Shown here: in pieces, positions 1-9,714 of the stretch
How the letters are laid out: every line of letters starts with the position of its first letter
Numbering within the stretch: the stretch's first letter is position 1
NCBI GenBank assembly: GCA_009778425.1
Contig: WRJU01000251.1
Coordinates: 1 to 34,275 of the forward strand
Direction: 5' to 3'
DNA from: Pseudomonadota bacterium
GTDB taxonomy: Bacteria; Pseudomonadota; Gammaproteobacteria; Burkholderiales; Rhodocyclaceae
Length of the DNA stretch: 34,275 nt
The notes under the pieces: model-generated
Seen by the model: only the letters and a program-made list of their open reading frames with translations
Told to the model about the DNA's origin: nothing
Databases searched by the model: none
Translations under genes and position numbers: made by a program

Positions 1-1271
1 AATTCCCCGCGCAAGTCGTACACGGCGAATGTGCCGTCGCCGTTATCCTTGACGGCCACTGTCCCCGCTACCCATGTTCCAGCAGAAACAAGCAGGCCAG
101 TATGGACAGCCCAATTCCATAGGGCGCCGTAGGCAGCCTTGGATAGATTGCTTGCCCCGCTGGGAATGAAACCCTTTCGCGCCGTGGGCTGGGCATCTAA
201 TTCGGGCTTTCCGACAAGCACGCTTGCGTACCCGATGTAACCAGCCCCGTTGGCGTCGAAAACCTGCCACGTCATCCAGCTATTGTAGTCATCGTGCCAA
301 ATGGGGCCGATGTCTGTCGGCGGCAACGGATCGCCAGACTTGAGATATTCCGGCACCCAGATTGATGAGCCATCAAGAACGCGGCCATGATCATCGACAT
401 TGACACCGATATAATTGCCCGCAACCACACCCGTCCTGCCAGCAGACAGCACAAATTGAAGTGCCGTGCTGTCCAGCACAATTGGCGCAGGAGTGACCAG
501 TTGCCACATCGAGCCGCCGTGCGCGTCTCCCTCTTCAATGGCGAGAAACAGCCCCGGCGTAACTTTGCTGGATGTGTCCGCATCCGTCGCACGCGCCCAT
601 GCGCCAGCGGAGGCGATGTAGATGCCGTTTGAACTGGCATCTGACTGATCCTTGACCAGCACGCGGCTGCCTGGGGACAGCGCAACGCCATCGATGGCCT
701 GAAGGCCGCTCAGTGATACGGCTCCAGTTGTGGCCACCCGCGCTGAATCCTTGGCATCCTGTCGGTCGATCCTGTCTGTGATCTGACCAACCGCTACATC
801 CAGCAACTCATCCACGTACTGCCGGGTCGCTGTCACGATGCTCGGATCAATGATGAGTGTGACTGAATCTGCATTCGAGTTTTCAAAGATTTGACGGATA
901 AGGAGTTGCTTCCCCGCCCCAGACGCCATGATCGGCTTGAAGGATTCAGGGTATTTGCCAATAGCGAACAATTCGCCGTCCGAATCGAAGATGCCGACTT
1001 CGCGCACATAAAACCCACCCACTTCGTCCGGGATCGCCAACTCAGAAACAATCCAGGCTTTGTTTTTTTGGTGCTGATACAGCTCATTGATTTGCGCCCT
1101 GTAGACCTCATTTTCGAGCGCAACTTGCGTATTCGTCGGGCTGTAATACGCACCGTTCCGGCCGTCCCCAACGGCCATGTGGGTGAGTTGCACGGGGGGG
1201 CCGCCAGCCAGTGCTGCGGCTCGTTTCTGATGGCCCCGAACGGTTACGATGCTGAAAAAGTCCTGTGCCAT
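1..1271 (-). CDS. Phage tail fibre / tail-collar protein (DUF3751-like N-terminus), 3' end beyond the window
   Basis: Manual translation from ATG at 1271 is open without a stop to position 1: MAQDFFSIVTVRGHQKRAAALAGGPPVQLTHMAVGDGRNGAYYSPTNTQVALENEVYRAQ...DNGDGTFAVYDLRGEF. Begins 10 nt after gene I. Missing from the supplied ORF track, apparently because no stop lies in the window. Confidence 0.92.
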   Translation of the reverse strand, partial: MAQDFFSIVTVRGHQKRAAALAGGPPVQLTHMAVGDGRNGAYYSPTNTQVALENEVYRAQINELYQHQKNKAWIVSELAIPDEVGGFYVREVGIFDSDGELFAIGKYPESFKPIMASGAGKQLLIRQIFENSNADSVTLIIDPSIVTATRQYVDELLDVAVGQITDRIDRQDAKDSARVATTGAVSLSGLQAIDGVALSPGSRVLVKDQSDASSNGIYIASAGAWARATDADTSSKVTPGLFLAIEEGDAHGGSMWQLVTPAPIVLDSTALQFVLSAGRTGVVAGNYIGVNVDDHGRVLDGSSIWVPEYLKSGDPLPPTDIGPIWHDDYNSWMTWQVFDANGAGYIGYASVLVGKPELDAQPTARKGFIPSGASNLSKAAYGALWNWAVHTGLLVSAGTWVAGTVAVKDNGDGTFAVYDLRGE

Positions 1272-1280
1272 GAACGGCTC

Positions 1281-1919
1281 CTATACTGGATAGACGGTGA
1301 TTATTTCAAGGGACTGGATGCCGGTGCCGATCTTGGGAACACGGTCAAACTGCTCAATATCGGTCTGCACAAACGGCAGGATGGTGCAAATTTCGCCCCC
1401 GATCAGTGCCGCTCCGATGCTCGGCACAGGGCTGACGATGGCGAGCACGATTCGGATCGCATCCAGATGCGAGCGGACATTTTTTGCTTTGGTGATCAGT
1501 TCAACCGCGCGATCGATGCCTTGCCCGTAGAAATCTTCCGGGACACCTTGGTTGCTGACGAGGTCGACGCGGAAGTGGTAAGGCTCGCCGCCATACTCGA
1601 ACCACTCTTGGACATCGCATCCAAGCCTCAGCACATCGAGCGCATTTTCGACCGCCCAGCGTGTTCCCTTGTAGCGGTGCATGTCGATTGCCCTGTGCAG
1701 CAACCGGCGTTTATCAGCGTCGGTGTCGGCGTATTGCCAGCCCTCATCGAGCACGCTCCACTGCTCGGCCAGATAAGGCAGAACTGACGCATCAACCGAG
1801 TCGATCAGATACACGAGCAGCGGCGATAGATCGATGTGACCTACCCGCGCGGCAAGTTCGGCGATGACTTGACAGCGCGCATCCCTGGCCAGCGGCGGGA
1901 TAAGCAGCGGATCAGGCAT
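1281..1919 (-). CDS. I: Phage tail protein I (P2 gpI-like)
   Basis: 212 aa; P2 gpI-like sequence (YLAEQWSVLDEGW...LLHRAIDMHRYKGTRWAVENAL); lies between J and the fibre gene. Confidence 0.9.
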   Translation of the reverse strand: MPDPLLIPPLARDARCQVIAELAARVGHIDLSPLLVYLIDSVDASVLPYLAEQWSVLDEGWQYADTDADKRRLLHRAIDMHRYKGTRWAVENALDVLRLGCDVQEWFEYGGEPYHFRVDLVSNQGVPEDFYGQGIDRAVELITKAKNVRSHLDAIRIVLAIVSPVPSIGAALIGGEICTILPFVQTDIEQFDRVPKIGTGIQSLEIITVYPV

Positions 1920-3030
1920 CTGCTACCCCGGCAATCTCTATATTGACGGCAGTACAGCGCGCCCATTGGTGTCTGGCAACGATGATTTTTTCAGGTGCTG
2001 TAAGCTCAATGTCGTAGACGCCCGCCACCATGATGGCGGTCTCCACCTGCGCGGGAACGATGTCGCGCCCAAGACTGGCGGCGCGATTATCCGCAAATGC
2101 TTGTGCCGCTGCCCGCGCTGCATCCAGTGTGCTGGCGACGTCGGCGGTCTTATAGAGGGTGATCTGCGCGCTGATTTTATAATCGACCAACTCAGGAGTT
2201 TTGACAAATACATGGTCAGTGAACGGGCGGGCGCGCTTACCCGTAATTTTCGCGTCAATCAGTGCCAGCATGTCTGATCCTGGCAGACCTGTATCGAGCA
2301 GCGGATAGATATCGACCACCCCTCCGCTTGGCGACAGGATAGCTACGTCGCGGATGCTTTGATGAACAGCCTTCACCCGCGCAATGTAGGCGTCTTCACT
2401 TCCAGCGGTGGTTAATGTTTCTGGCGCGAGCATGATGCGTTCGCGCAGCCTGTCATCCGACTCGGCGTCCGCGCCGCCGGATGGGATCGTGATGTTTACA
2501 GCCTCAATATCGGCATCAGTCAGGGTATCAACCAGGTTATTGATCTGCCCAAGCCCCCAACCGTTGCCGATTGCGCCAGCCGTGTCACAGGTGGCAGGCA
2601 CATCGATGTTGGTTTGTCCAACAGGCAGGATGGCATCGATGTCAGTCTCGAAGCGCACCGCGCCGTCTCCGGAATCCACCCGCATTCCGGCGTGAACAAG
2701 CAGCGGAGACACCTGCGCGGCCTCTACCGAAAACCGCAGTACTGTGCGAGCTGGTTGCGCTGGCAGCCGTGTGACGCCCACGCCCTCACCGAGGTAATCA
2801 AGCATCGGAAAAACTGCGAAACGTGCGAGGCACTGCTTCGCGGTTTCCTGAATAGCAACGCGCACCAAGGTTTCGCGGTAGGCAATGACGTCGACCAGCA
2901 GCCGGTCGATCTGGGCCGGATAGAGTGTTTTGCCGGACAGTTTCTCGTACTGCGCGATGATTTCCGCCGTGATCGCCTGCGGGTCACGCTGGATGAAATC
3001 GGGATCAGGAAGGGAGGTCATTGCCGCCAT
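1912..3030 (-). CDS. J: Baseplate assembly protein J (P2 gpJ-like)
   Basis: Internal ATG at 3030 (MAAMTSLPDPDFIQRDPQAITAEIIAQYEKLSGKTLYPAQIDRLLVDVIAYRETL); P2 gpJ-type motifs; overlaps W and I. Confidence 0.92.
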   Translation of the reverse strand: MAAMTSLPDPDFIQRDPQAITAEIIAQYEKLSGKTLYPAQIDRLLVDVIAYRETLVRVAIQETAKQCLARFAVFPMLDYLGEGVGVTRLPAQPARTVLRFSVEAAQVSPLLVHAGMRVDSGDGAVRFETDIDAILPVGQTNIDVPATCDTAGAIGNGWGLGQINNLVDTLTDADIEAVNITIPSGGADAESDDRLRERIMLAPETLTTAGSEDAYIARVKAVHQSIRDVAILSPSGGVVDIYPLLDTGLPGSDMLALIDAKITGKRARPFTDHVFVKTPELVDYKISAQITLYKTADVASTLDAARAAAQAFADNRAASLGRDIVPAQVETAIMVAGVYDIELTAPEKIIVARHQWARCTAVNIEIAGVADA

Positions 3031-3380
3031 AGGCTTACCTTCGTTTCTCGTTCGATGCCTGGGGAAACCTTCCAAACCACGCGCACGGCGACATGTGACC
3101 CATCGATGAATGGCTCCACGCGCACAAGGGCGCAGCGCGGCTCCCATTTCTTGATGGCCTCAACCGTTTCCCGTACCACATGCGGGATGGCCTGATCGAC
3201 AGGATGGTCGATGTATTTCCAGACGTTTGAGCCAAAGTCCGGGCGGTGCGGGTTACTGCCCTTCGGCGTGGCGAGGATGACGCGGATCGCCTGGTCAATG
3301 TCATCCAACGTTTCGACAACGCCGAAACTGCCCAGGGCAGGCTGCCAATGAACTGCGCGGATGTCTTGAAGGTTTGCCAT
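3018..3380 (-). CDS. W: Baseplate protein W (gpW/gp25 family)
   Basis: 120 aa; LDDIDQAIRVILATPKGSNPHRPDFGSNVWKYID is characteristic of GPW_gp25. Confidence 0.93.
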   Translation of the reverse strand: MANLQDIRAVHWQPALGSFGVVETLDDIDQAIRVILATPKGSNPHRPDFGSNVWKYIDHPVDQAIPHVVRETVEAIKKWEPRCALVRVEPFIDGSHVAVRVVWKVSPGIERETKVSLWRQ

Positions 3381-3434
3381 ACGGGGGATGCTCGCACCCC
3401 CATTGCGCCAACAATAGTAAAGGGCTTTAAGACA

Positions 3435-4091
3435 TTACCCGACAGGCTGGCCGGTTTGACTGCCCCCTGACTGCACACCGCCGTGTTTGTGGCCAACAAG
3501 CGAGATGTTGCTGGCAATGACATCAACCGTTGTTTGCACCGTGCCGTAAATCATGGCGGATGCCCCGCCGCCTCCACCGCCATAACCCGTCAAGCCCTGT
3601 ATATAGGTAATACTGCCTTCCACCAGGACGTTGCCGGTGAACGTGGTCTCTGGGGCATCGACAGTCACTTTCTCCCCCGCCTTGACCGTAACCGTCGCCA
3701 CGGCATCGACATTGATGGTGACGATGCCGCCCTTCACGTTCAGGGCATGGCTTGCGCGGTCATACTCAAACTCAGCACCATCGGAAAAGACGCGGTGAAA
3801 CTTATCGCCGCTGGCCACTGGCGGCATGTCTGCATCGGAAAAAATCGCCCCTAACACCACGCCGTCTTCACCGTTCGGATCGAGCAGCACAGCGACGTGC
3901 TCGCCGATGTCAGGCAAGCAGTAGTGTTTGTCTTTAAGGGTTTTTTGCTGCAACACCGGCAGCATCGCAGTGCGCAAGTTGTCGAGGCTGCCAATCCGTA
4001 CCCGCACACGGCAGGTCTTTTCGTCGATGGCGGAAACCGTGCCAAACATCAAACAAGCGCAAGTTTCAGAGAGGGTTTTGTTTAATGGCAT
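3435..4091 (-). CDS. V: Baseplate assembly / spike protein V
   Basis: 218 aa; OB-like N-terminus (GTVSAIDEKTCRVRVRIGSLDN...LPDIGEHVAVLLDPNGEDGVVLGAIFSD). Confidence 0.9.
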   Translation of the reverse strand: MPLNKTLSETCACLMFGTVSAIDEKTCRVRVRIGSLDNLRTAMLPVLQQKTLKDKHYCLPDIGEHVAVLLDPNGEDGVVLGAIFSDADMPPVASGDKFHRVFSDGAEFEYDRASHALNVKGGIVTINVDAVATVTVKAGEKVTVDAPETTFTGNVLVEGSITYIQGLTGYGGGGGGASAMIYGTVQTTVDVIASNISLVGHKHGGVQSGGSQTGQPVG

Positions 4092-4097
4092 ATCAGT

Positions 4098-5276
4098 TTA
4101 CCTTTTGGAGTTCGTCGTACCCACCGCGCCGACCTGCCCGTCGGACTGGATGCCGTAGACCTGTAACTTGCCGGGGGCGGCGGATTTCTTCTTCGCGCTT
4201 GATGCGGACTTGACGGTTTGCCCACGGGGGACGGGCATTTCGCGGGCAATCTCAAGCTCGGTCGTGTAGCCACTTGAGCGATCGAGCCTGTGGCGGGCAG
4301 ACTGCACTAAGTATTTGCCGTCCAGCCTGCCAAAGCCATCAATGCCGATCATCAGCCCCGCCACCAACGATGGGCTGCCGGGTACGGTAATCGTGCCTGT
4401 GGTTTGCTCCAGGTTGGCTTTTTTCAGCTTGGACTCGCCCTTGATCTGCGCGGTGGCCTTATCGCTGGCGCGCGCCGTTGTTTTGAGTGTGTCACTGCTA
4501 GTGCTTTTGCCGACCTCACCGATCTGTCCATCTGCCTTTACGCCGACAACCACGAGCGACTTCTTTTTTGGGTCGTGATGCTTGACCTCGGCGTCCTTGT
4601 AGACAAAGTTAATCTTGTCCGTGATGCGGATGTTCGTCAGGTCTTGTGGGACAAAATACTTCGCCGGGTCGCTTGCCAACAGCGCCGCGACTTCAGTAAA
4701 AACGAGCCGCTTGCCTGATACCTTAAAGGCATAGCCATATTCATCGGCAAGTTTGCTCAAAAAAGCCACGTCGTTTTCGCCGTATTGCGTGGCGCGGTCA
4801 ATGGGGATGTGGCGGATTTTTCCAGTCAGTGTAAAACCGTTTCGCTTGGCGACATGCTGCGCGATGGCTGCCAGCGTGGTTTTCTCGAAACCCATGCTGT
4901 TTCGGGTGCGCACTGGCTTTCCTGGCCAGCTTCCCAAACCACGGATGGAGACGGTGGACGGTGAGTCGGAAAACTCGACCTCGTCGATCTCGAACGTCCC
5001 ACAGGCGAGCAACGGTTCATTGTCGTAGCCCACCTTGAGCGTGAGCGCGTCGCCCTTGCCCGGATACCAAGAGCCGATCCAGCGCCCGTCCGTATCCTCA
5101 AGCTCTACCTCGATCTCATCTGATTGTCCTGTCAGGTAATCCGAGTAAGTGACCGAGATGACGTAAGGCATCAGATCATTTGTAATGTTCTTTTGGCCGT
5201 AGATGAGCCTGAACGCGGGACGCGGGACTGCCGCGATACCGTCAGGCGTGCTCGATGCGCCTGTCACTTCAGCCAC
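4098..5276 (-). CDS. D: Phage late control / tail protein D (P2 gpD-like)
   Basis: 392 aa; gpD-type sequence (DYLTGQSDEIEVELEDTDGRWIGSWYPGKGDALTLKVGY). Confidence 0.9.
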   Translation of the reverse strand: MAEVTGASSTPDGIAAVPRPAFRLIYGQKNITNDLMPYVISVTYSDYLTGQSDEIEVELEDTDGRWIGSWYPGKGDALTLKVGYDNEPLLACGTFEIDEVEFSDSPSTVSIRGLGSWPGKPVRTRNSMGFEKTTLAAIAQHVAKRNGFTLTGKIRHIPIDRATQYGENDVAFLSKLADEYGYAFKVSGKRLVFTEVAALLASDPAKYFVPQDLTNIRITDKINFVYKDAEVKHHDPKKKSLVVVGVKADGQIGEVGKSTSSDTLKTTARASDKATAQIKGESKLKKANLEQTTGTITVPGSPSLVAGLMIGIDGFGRLDGKYLVQSARHRLDRSSGYTTELEIAREMPVPRGQTVKSASSAKKKSAAPGKLQVYGIQSDGQVGAVGTTNSKR

Positions 5277-5473
5277 GGCGGGGCCTCCTCGTAGAGATCA
5301 GCGCGTTCGATGATGGGGATGACAAGCCGCAGCCCGCCGCGCAATGTTGTGCTGATCGGCACGTTCGGGTTGGCAGCAATGATGGTCTCGTACAACAAGG
5401 CATCGCCGTAATACCGTTGCGCGAGTTGATCCCAGCGCTCGCCATCGGTAGTGACGTGTGTCAAGTACATCAT
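5264..5473 (-). CDS. X: Tail protein X (P2 gpX-like, LysM-like)
   Basis: 69 aa; GERWDQLAQRYYGDALLYETIIAANPNV motif. Confidence 0.9.
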   Translation of the reverse strand: MMYLTHVTTDGERWDQLAQRYYGDALLYETIIAANPNVPISTTLRGGLRLVIPIIERADLYEEAPPWLK

Positions 5474-6387
5474 GCGCTCCTTGTCACGAGCTTGGCGGCA
5501 GCTTTGCCTACACCGGATGAAACCGTGGTCATGGCGTCGCCAGCCGAGCCGAGCAGGCCGGAGGCGACTGAAATTTTGCCCGCCACGTTCGAGGCCGAGG
5601 CATTACTGAGCATGCCTACTGCGCCCTGCACGTCAAAGAGCGCGGTATTCCCGGCCCGGAGCACATCGGCAGCCATCGGCAGTTGATCGCGGATGCGCGA
5701 GAGGCTGGCGGGCAGATTCTCCAATGACCCGAGTGCGTCATTCAGGCTGCCGAGCAGCCCTGGCACACGATCCAGCGCGGCAAGCGGGTTGCTGGCAAGC
5801 CGCTGCACTGTGTTGAGCATGTCAGATGCCAGACTCAATGCGCTGCGCGCCTGCACAGCGAGACTTACCGCTGATCCGATGTTGTCCAAAAAACTCGGCG
5901 CACCTTGCAGGGTGGATTGCGCCTGAGTCACTGGCGGCATTGGCGCGGGTTCAGCAACGGCTTGCACTGGCGGATTTTCCGGCTGCACGGCGGGCGGCGG
6001 CAAAGGGTTTGCCGTGTCGCCCACGTATTCGCGCAAGCTGATGCTGGCTTCCAGCGCGGTGATCGTGCCGGTCGCGTCGGTTTGTTGCGCTGTCGAATTA
6101 ACATCTGCCAGGACAAACCAGCCCTTGTAGTCCCCGTTGCCGAGCACCAGCGCCATTGCCTGATGATTGGCCAGTGCCTCTTTTAGTTTGGCGAACTCGA
6201 CCTCTGGGTCGCAGAACAGGTGATGAAAGGCGAGCGTGATGGCGATTTCATCGAGCGCCAGCCCCGTGAATTGCAGCCGGGGCTTGCCCGCAATCATCGC
6301 GTGTTCGGCGTAGTTTGCCGCAAACTTGGAATCAAACCCGTCGAAGTAAATGAGATCGAACTGGATGTCGCCGAGGATCGCATACAT
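5470..6387 (-). CDS. U: Tail protein U (P2 gpU-like)
   Basis: 305 aa; MYAILGDIQFDLIYFDGFDSKFAANYAEHAMIAGKPRLQFTGLALDEIAITLAFH. Confidence 0.88.
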   Translation of the reverse strand: MYAILGDIQFDLIYFDGFDSKFAANYAEHAMIAGKPRLQFTGLALDEIAITLAFHHLFCDPEVEFAKLKEALANHQAMALVLGNGDYKGWFVLADVNSTAQQTDATGTITALEASISLREYVGDTANPLPPPAVQPENPPVQAVAEPAPMPPVTQAQSTLQGAPSFLDNIGSAVSLAVQARSALSLASDMLNTVQRLASNPLAALDRVPGLLGSLNDALGSLENLPASLSRIRDQLPMAADVLRAGNTALFDVQGAVGMLSNASASNVAGKISVASGLLGSAGDAMTTVSSGVGKAAAKLVTRSA

Positions 6388-6388
6388 G

Positions 6389-8608
6389 TCAGTAGGCCGT
6401 CCGGGCTTGACGTGCGGCGACGCGCGCCATCATTTGTTCGAGTTCACGAAGCGAGAGTTTAATGGCTTCCGAGACTTGTTCTTTCACGCCTGCGCCGCCG
6501 CTCGTGAGGGTGATGGTTGGTGAAAATGTCACGTTCACGCCGCCGCATCCTTGTGATGCGTCGCGCCCTGCCGCGCCCGCCAGCCTACGGCCTGCGGCAG
6601 CGGCGGCAGCATCGCGAGCCATGTTCCCGGATGCGCGTGAGGCAAGGTCGCCAGACCGGTCGATGCCGATGGCTGCACCCTGGGCGATGTTGTCGCCGAA
6701 GCCCGCAAATACTTTCGAGGGCGAGGAGATGCCGAGCGTGTCTGTGAACCAGCCCTTGATGCTTTTTCCAAAACCGACAATGGCATCCTTTGCTGCCGTA
6801 AATTTCGCTTTAATGCCATCAACCAGGCCGCCTATCAGATTGGCCCCAAATTCAGTGAAGTTTTTTGGCAAATCGACCCCAAACCAGCCCAACACTGACG
6901 CAAACGCTTTGTAGAACAGCCCGATCGGGCTCCAGTTCAGGATAGCCTTGCAGACGCTGCCGATCCCTCCTGAAAACGTCGCTTTGACTTTTTCCCATAT
7001 CCCGCCAAAGAATTTTTTAATCGGCTCCCAATTTTTGTAAATCAGATAGGCCGCACCAGCAATGAGAGTGACTGCGATACCTATTGGGTTCATCAATAAC
7101 GCGCGGCTGAGAAACACGACGGCAGTGCGGGCGATTCCAAAGCCGCGCGTGAGCAAGCCCAAATCCTTGACGATCACCGAGCCCTTGCCGCCAAACAGTG
7201 AAAAACCTTTTTGAGCGGCTAACAGTCCCACGCCTAGTTTAATGACGTTGGCAATCAGTTCCGGATTTTTTTCCGCCCAGGATGCGAAGGATGAGACCAC
7301 GGGAACGAGGCTACCCATCAGGCTGTTGATCGAGGGCAGCAGCGCCGAACCGATGGTTACGCCCAGATCGCCCATTGTGTTCTTGAACTGCGCGAATTGC
7401 GCGGACGCGGTTTTGCTGCGCCGCGCGAAATCCGCATCTATCGTGCCTTGTGCTTCTGCACCGCCAAGAGAGTTTTTAAGCTTCTTGTACTCATCGATGT
7501 TTTGGCGCATCGCCATCATGTGGCTCACGGCCTGTGGGCTGGCGAAGATGTCCCGTAGGCCGAAGGCTTCCATGAGCGCCATCTGGGCTTCTTCGTTGTT
7601 GTCGCCTTCGGCCTTCTTCCACTGATCGGCGAACTGTGAACCCTTCTTCGCCAACAGCGCTTGAGCCAGTTCGACGGAAGCCTGATAGGCGTTCATGCCC
7701 TTTGAAGCCATTGCCTTCATGGAGGCTTCGTAGTCAACGCCCGCATCCGCGTAGGCTTTGATGATCGCCGGGGTGCCCATGTTCTTGATCCAGGCGTTCA
7801 TCGCCACGACGGCTTTGTCGGTAGAGCCGAAGGATTTTCTGCTCGCTTCCAGCGCCGCCACGACTTCGCCCACGGCATCCTGCCCGGTGACGCCTCTTTG
7901 CTTCAAAGCCCCCGCCAAATCCGGCATGACTTTGATGATGCTGCCCATATCGACCAAGCCCTTTCCGCCCTTGGCCATGCGCCCAAAGGCTTCCTTGATG
8001 CCATCGGTGGTCTCGATGCCCAGCGTCTCATGCAGGACAACCAGCACGTTGGACAGCTCCGCCATGTCCACGCGCTGGCTGGTGGCGGTTTTGCCGAGGA
8101 TTTCCGCAAACTCGCCAGCCCGCTCGCCCAGGCCGCCTGTGGCAAGCGTCTTCATGGCGGCAAGCATTTCATTGCGCCCCTGGTGGGTTTTCTGGGCAGC
8201 TTCGCGGGCGACGGCCCCGAGCTTTTCGGCTTGCGCGTCCGAGAGTTCGGCTGCAATGCCGATGTCGGAGATGGTGTCTTCGTAGTTGATCGCCGAATGG
8301 ATTGACTTCCCAATCGAAGCGCCAATTGCCGCTGGCCCGACCCATTTCGCAAGCAGGGATGACTGCTTGGCTTTCACTTTGTCGATAGCCGAACCAACCT
8401 CTTCGTAGCCGCGCGCCGTGCGACCGAGCGCCTGCGGAGCGAGTGTGCCAGCCTGTCTCTGGATGGTTGCGCCAAGGGCTTTATTCTTGGATTCGAGCGC
8501 ATCCAGCGGCTTACCGATGCGTCCGAATCGCTCGCGCAGTTTGTCGAGCGCTGCGAACGCCCCCCCGGCTGCTGCACCAATGACGACGCTTAACCCAAGC
8601 TCTGCCAT
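6389..8608 (-). CDS. Tail tape-measure protein
   Basis: 739 aa; TP901-type core (MAELSNVLVVLHETLGIETTDGIKEAFGRMAKGG..., PSKVFAGFGDNIAQGAAIGI); correct position before U. Confidence 0.95.
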   Translation of the reverse strand: MAELGLSVVIGAAAGGAFAALDKLRERFGRIGKPLDALESKNKALGATIQRQAGTLAPQALGRTARGYEEVGSAIDKVKAKQSSLLAKWVGPAAIGASIGKSIHSAINYEDTISDIGIAAELSDAQAEKLGAVAREAAQKTHQGRNEMLAAMKTLATGGLGERAGEFAEILGKTATSQRVDMAELSNVLVVLHETLGIETTDGIKEAFGRMAKGGKGLVDMGSIIKVMPDLAGALKQRGVTGQDAVGEVVAALEASRKSFGSTDKAVVAMNAWIKNMGTPAIIKAYADAGVDYEASMKAMASKGMNAYQASVELAQALLAKKGSQFADQWKKAEGDNNEEAQMALMEAFGLRDIFASPQAVSHMMAMRQNIDEYKKLKNSLGGAEAQGTIDADFARRSKTASAQFAQFKNTMGDLGVTIGSALLPSINSLMGSLVPVVSSFASWAEKNPELIANVIKLGVGLLAAQKGFSLFGGKGSVIVKDLGLLTRGFGIARTAVVFLSRALLMNPIGIAVTLIAGAAYLIYKNWEPIKKFFGGIWEKVKATFSGGIGSVCKAILNWSPIGLFYKAFASVLGWFGVDLPKNFTEFGANLIGGLVDGIKAKFTAAKDAIVGFGKSIKGWFTDTLGISSPSKVFAGFGDNIAQGAAIGIDRSGDLASRASGNMARDAAAAAAGRRLAGAAGRDASQGCGGVNVTFSPTITLTSGGAGVKEQVSEAIKLSLRELEQMMARVAARQARTAY

Positions 8609-8612
8609 TTAT

Positions 8613-8822
8613 CTACCCGCCTGCTGTGCCGTTCTTCTCATGCTCGATCTGTTCCTGGGCCTGTTCGCACCATTTGCGCAAATCATCGACATCAAACGCA
8701 TCGATCTCACTGGGCTGGAAGCCGAACCACCTCGCCAGCAGCCCCATCATCGGCCACAGGTTTTTTTCGCTGATTAACCATGGCGCGAAAGGAGTCTTGA
8801 AGCGCACCGTAGTCGGCCGCAT
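8613..8822 (-). CDS. GpE-like tail assembly chaperone extension, probably translated by frameshift
   Basis: LARWFGFQPSEIDAFDVDDLRKWCEQAQEQIEHEK is GpE-like; overlaps the 3' end of the upstream chaperone in another frame. Confidence 0.8.
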   Translation of the reverse strand: MRPTTVRFKTPFAPWLISEKNLWPMMGLLARWFGFQPSEIDAFDVDDLRKWCEQAQEQIEHEKNGTAGG

Positions 8823-9012
8823 CCATTTCCTCGATGTCTTCGGCGGTCAGCCCACAGAGGACGGAAAAGAGGCCGATTTCCTGGTCTTCTGCGCTGCTGC
8901 CGAAGCGCTTGGAAGCCTTGATGTCTCTTACTTTTGGGCGGCGCACCGGGAGACTGGTGATTTCTTTCCCGCCAGCAGGGGTGAATGGGTAAAGCAGGTC
9001 GAGTTTTTCCAT
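8707..9012 (-). CDS. E: Tail assembly chaperone (P2 gpE / TAC-like)
   Basis: Start ATG at 9012 (MEKLDLLYPFTPAGGKEITSLPVRRPKVRDIKAS) with an AGGA-type RBS; located between the tube gene and the GpE/tape measure genes. Confidence 0.85.
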   Translation of the reverse strand: MEKLDLLYPFTPAGGKEITSLPVRRPKVRDIKASKRFGSSAEDQEIGLFSVLCGLTAEDIEEMDAADYGALQDSFRAMVNQRKKPVADDGAAGEVVRLPAQ

Positions 9013-9188
9013 GTTTTTTCCTGAAATTGGACTGAAAAAGTCCCCGAAGGGAGCCAGCCCCGCAACGGGGAGGTGATCGTTGCTGGCTGGCTGCCAGTGT
9101 TGTTTTGCGTCGCCCTCACCGCTGGCTGGAGGGCGGCGCGGCACAGCTTGAGCCGACGCCGCGCGTGTCACGCTCTCGATGAGTCCGG

Positions 9189-9713
9189 TTAGCCGCCGAT
9201 GTTCCGGCGGTACGTGGCGAGCATGTCTTCGCCGCCAACGCGGAAAATGTTGGCGAGCACGTCCAGTTCCAGCACTTCTTTCCCATCAATCACCTGCTTG
9301 ACGTAGGTGCAGGAGAAGCCCGCCTGGAAGTCGGCGTTTTCATGCTGCTTGAACGTGCCGAGAGGGTTTTTCTTGAACATCACCGTCAGGTAAGTGACCA
9401 GGGACTTTTCCTCGACGCGCCCTTGCGCGCCATAGGTCTCGATGTTCGAGCGGCACTGGAGCTGCACGGCCTTGAAGGGGTTTGCCATGATCGCGGCAGA
9501 ATCGTCGTAGAGGGAATTCCACTTGATTTCGCCTTCGAGCTTATCGAAGCCGGAGGGCAATTCGATCTTGCCCACCATGCCGAGAGCCTTGTGCTCGGTC
9601 ATCGTTGCCGTGATGTCCGGGAGCTTGATCTCCTCGGCACGGCCCAGTAACGAGTTGCCGTTGGCGTAGACGTTGGCGTTGACGATGCGGTTGATTTGAA
9701 TTTTTCCGGGCAT
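9189..9713 (-). CDS. FII: Major tail tube protein FII
   Basis: 174 aa; NANVYANGNSLLGRAEEIKLPDITATMTEHKALGMVGKIELPSGFDKLEGEIKWNS. Confidence 0.95.
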   Translation of the reverse strand: MPGKIQINRIVNANVYANGNSLLGRAEEIKLPDITATMTEHKALGMVGKIELPSGFDKLEGEIKWNSLYDDSAAIMANPFKAVQLQCRSNIETYGAQGRVEEKSLVTYLTVMFKKNPLGTFKQHENADFQAGFSCTYVKQVIDGKEVLELDVLANIFRVGGEDMLATYRRNIGG

Positions 9714-9714
9714 C

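Noticed and set aside
891-1787. 298-aa plus-strand ORF
   Set aside because: Antisense to the tail fibre and tail protein I genes.
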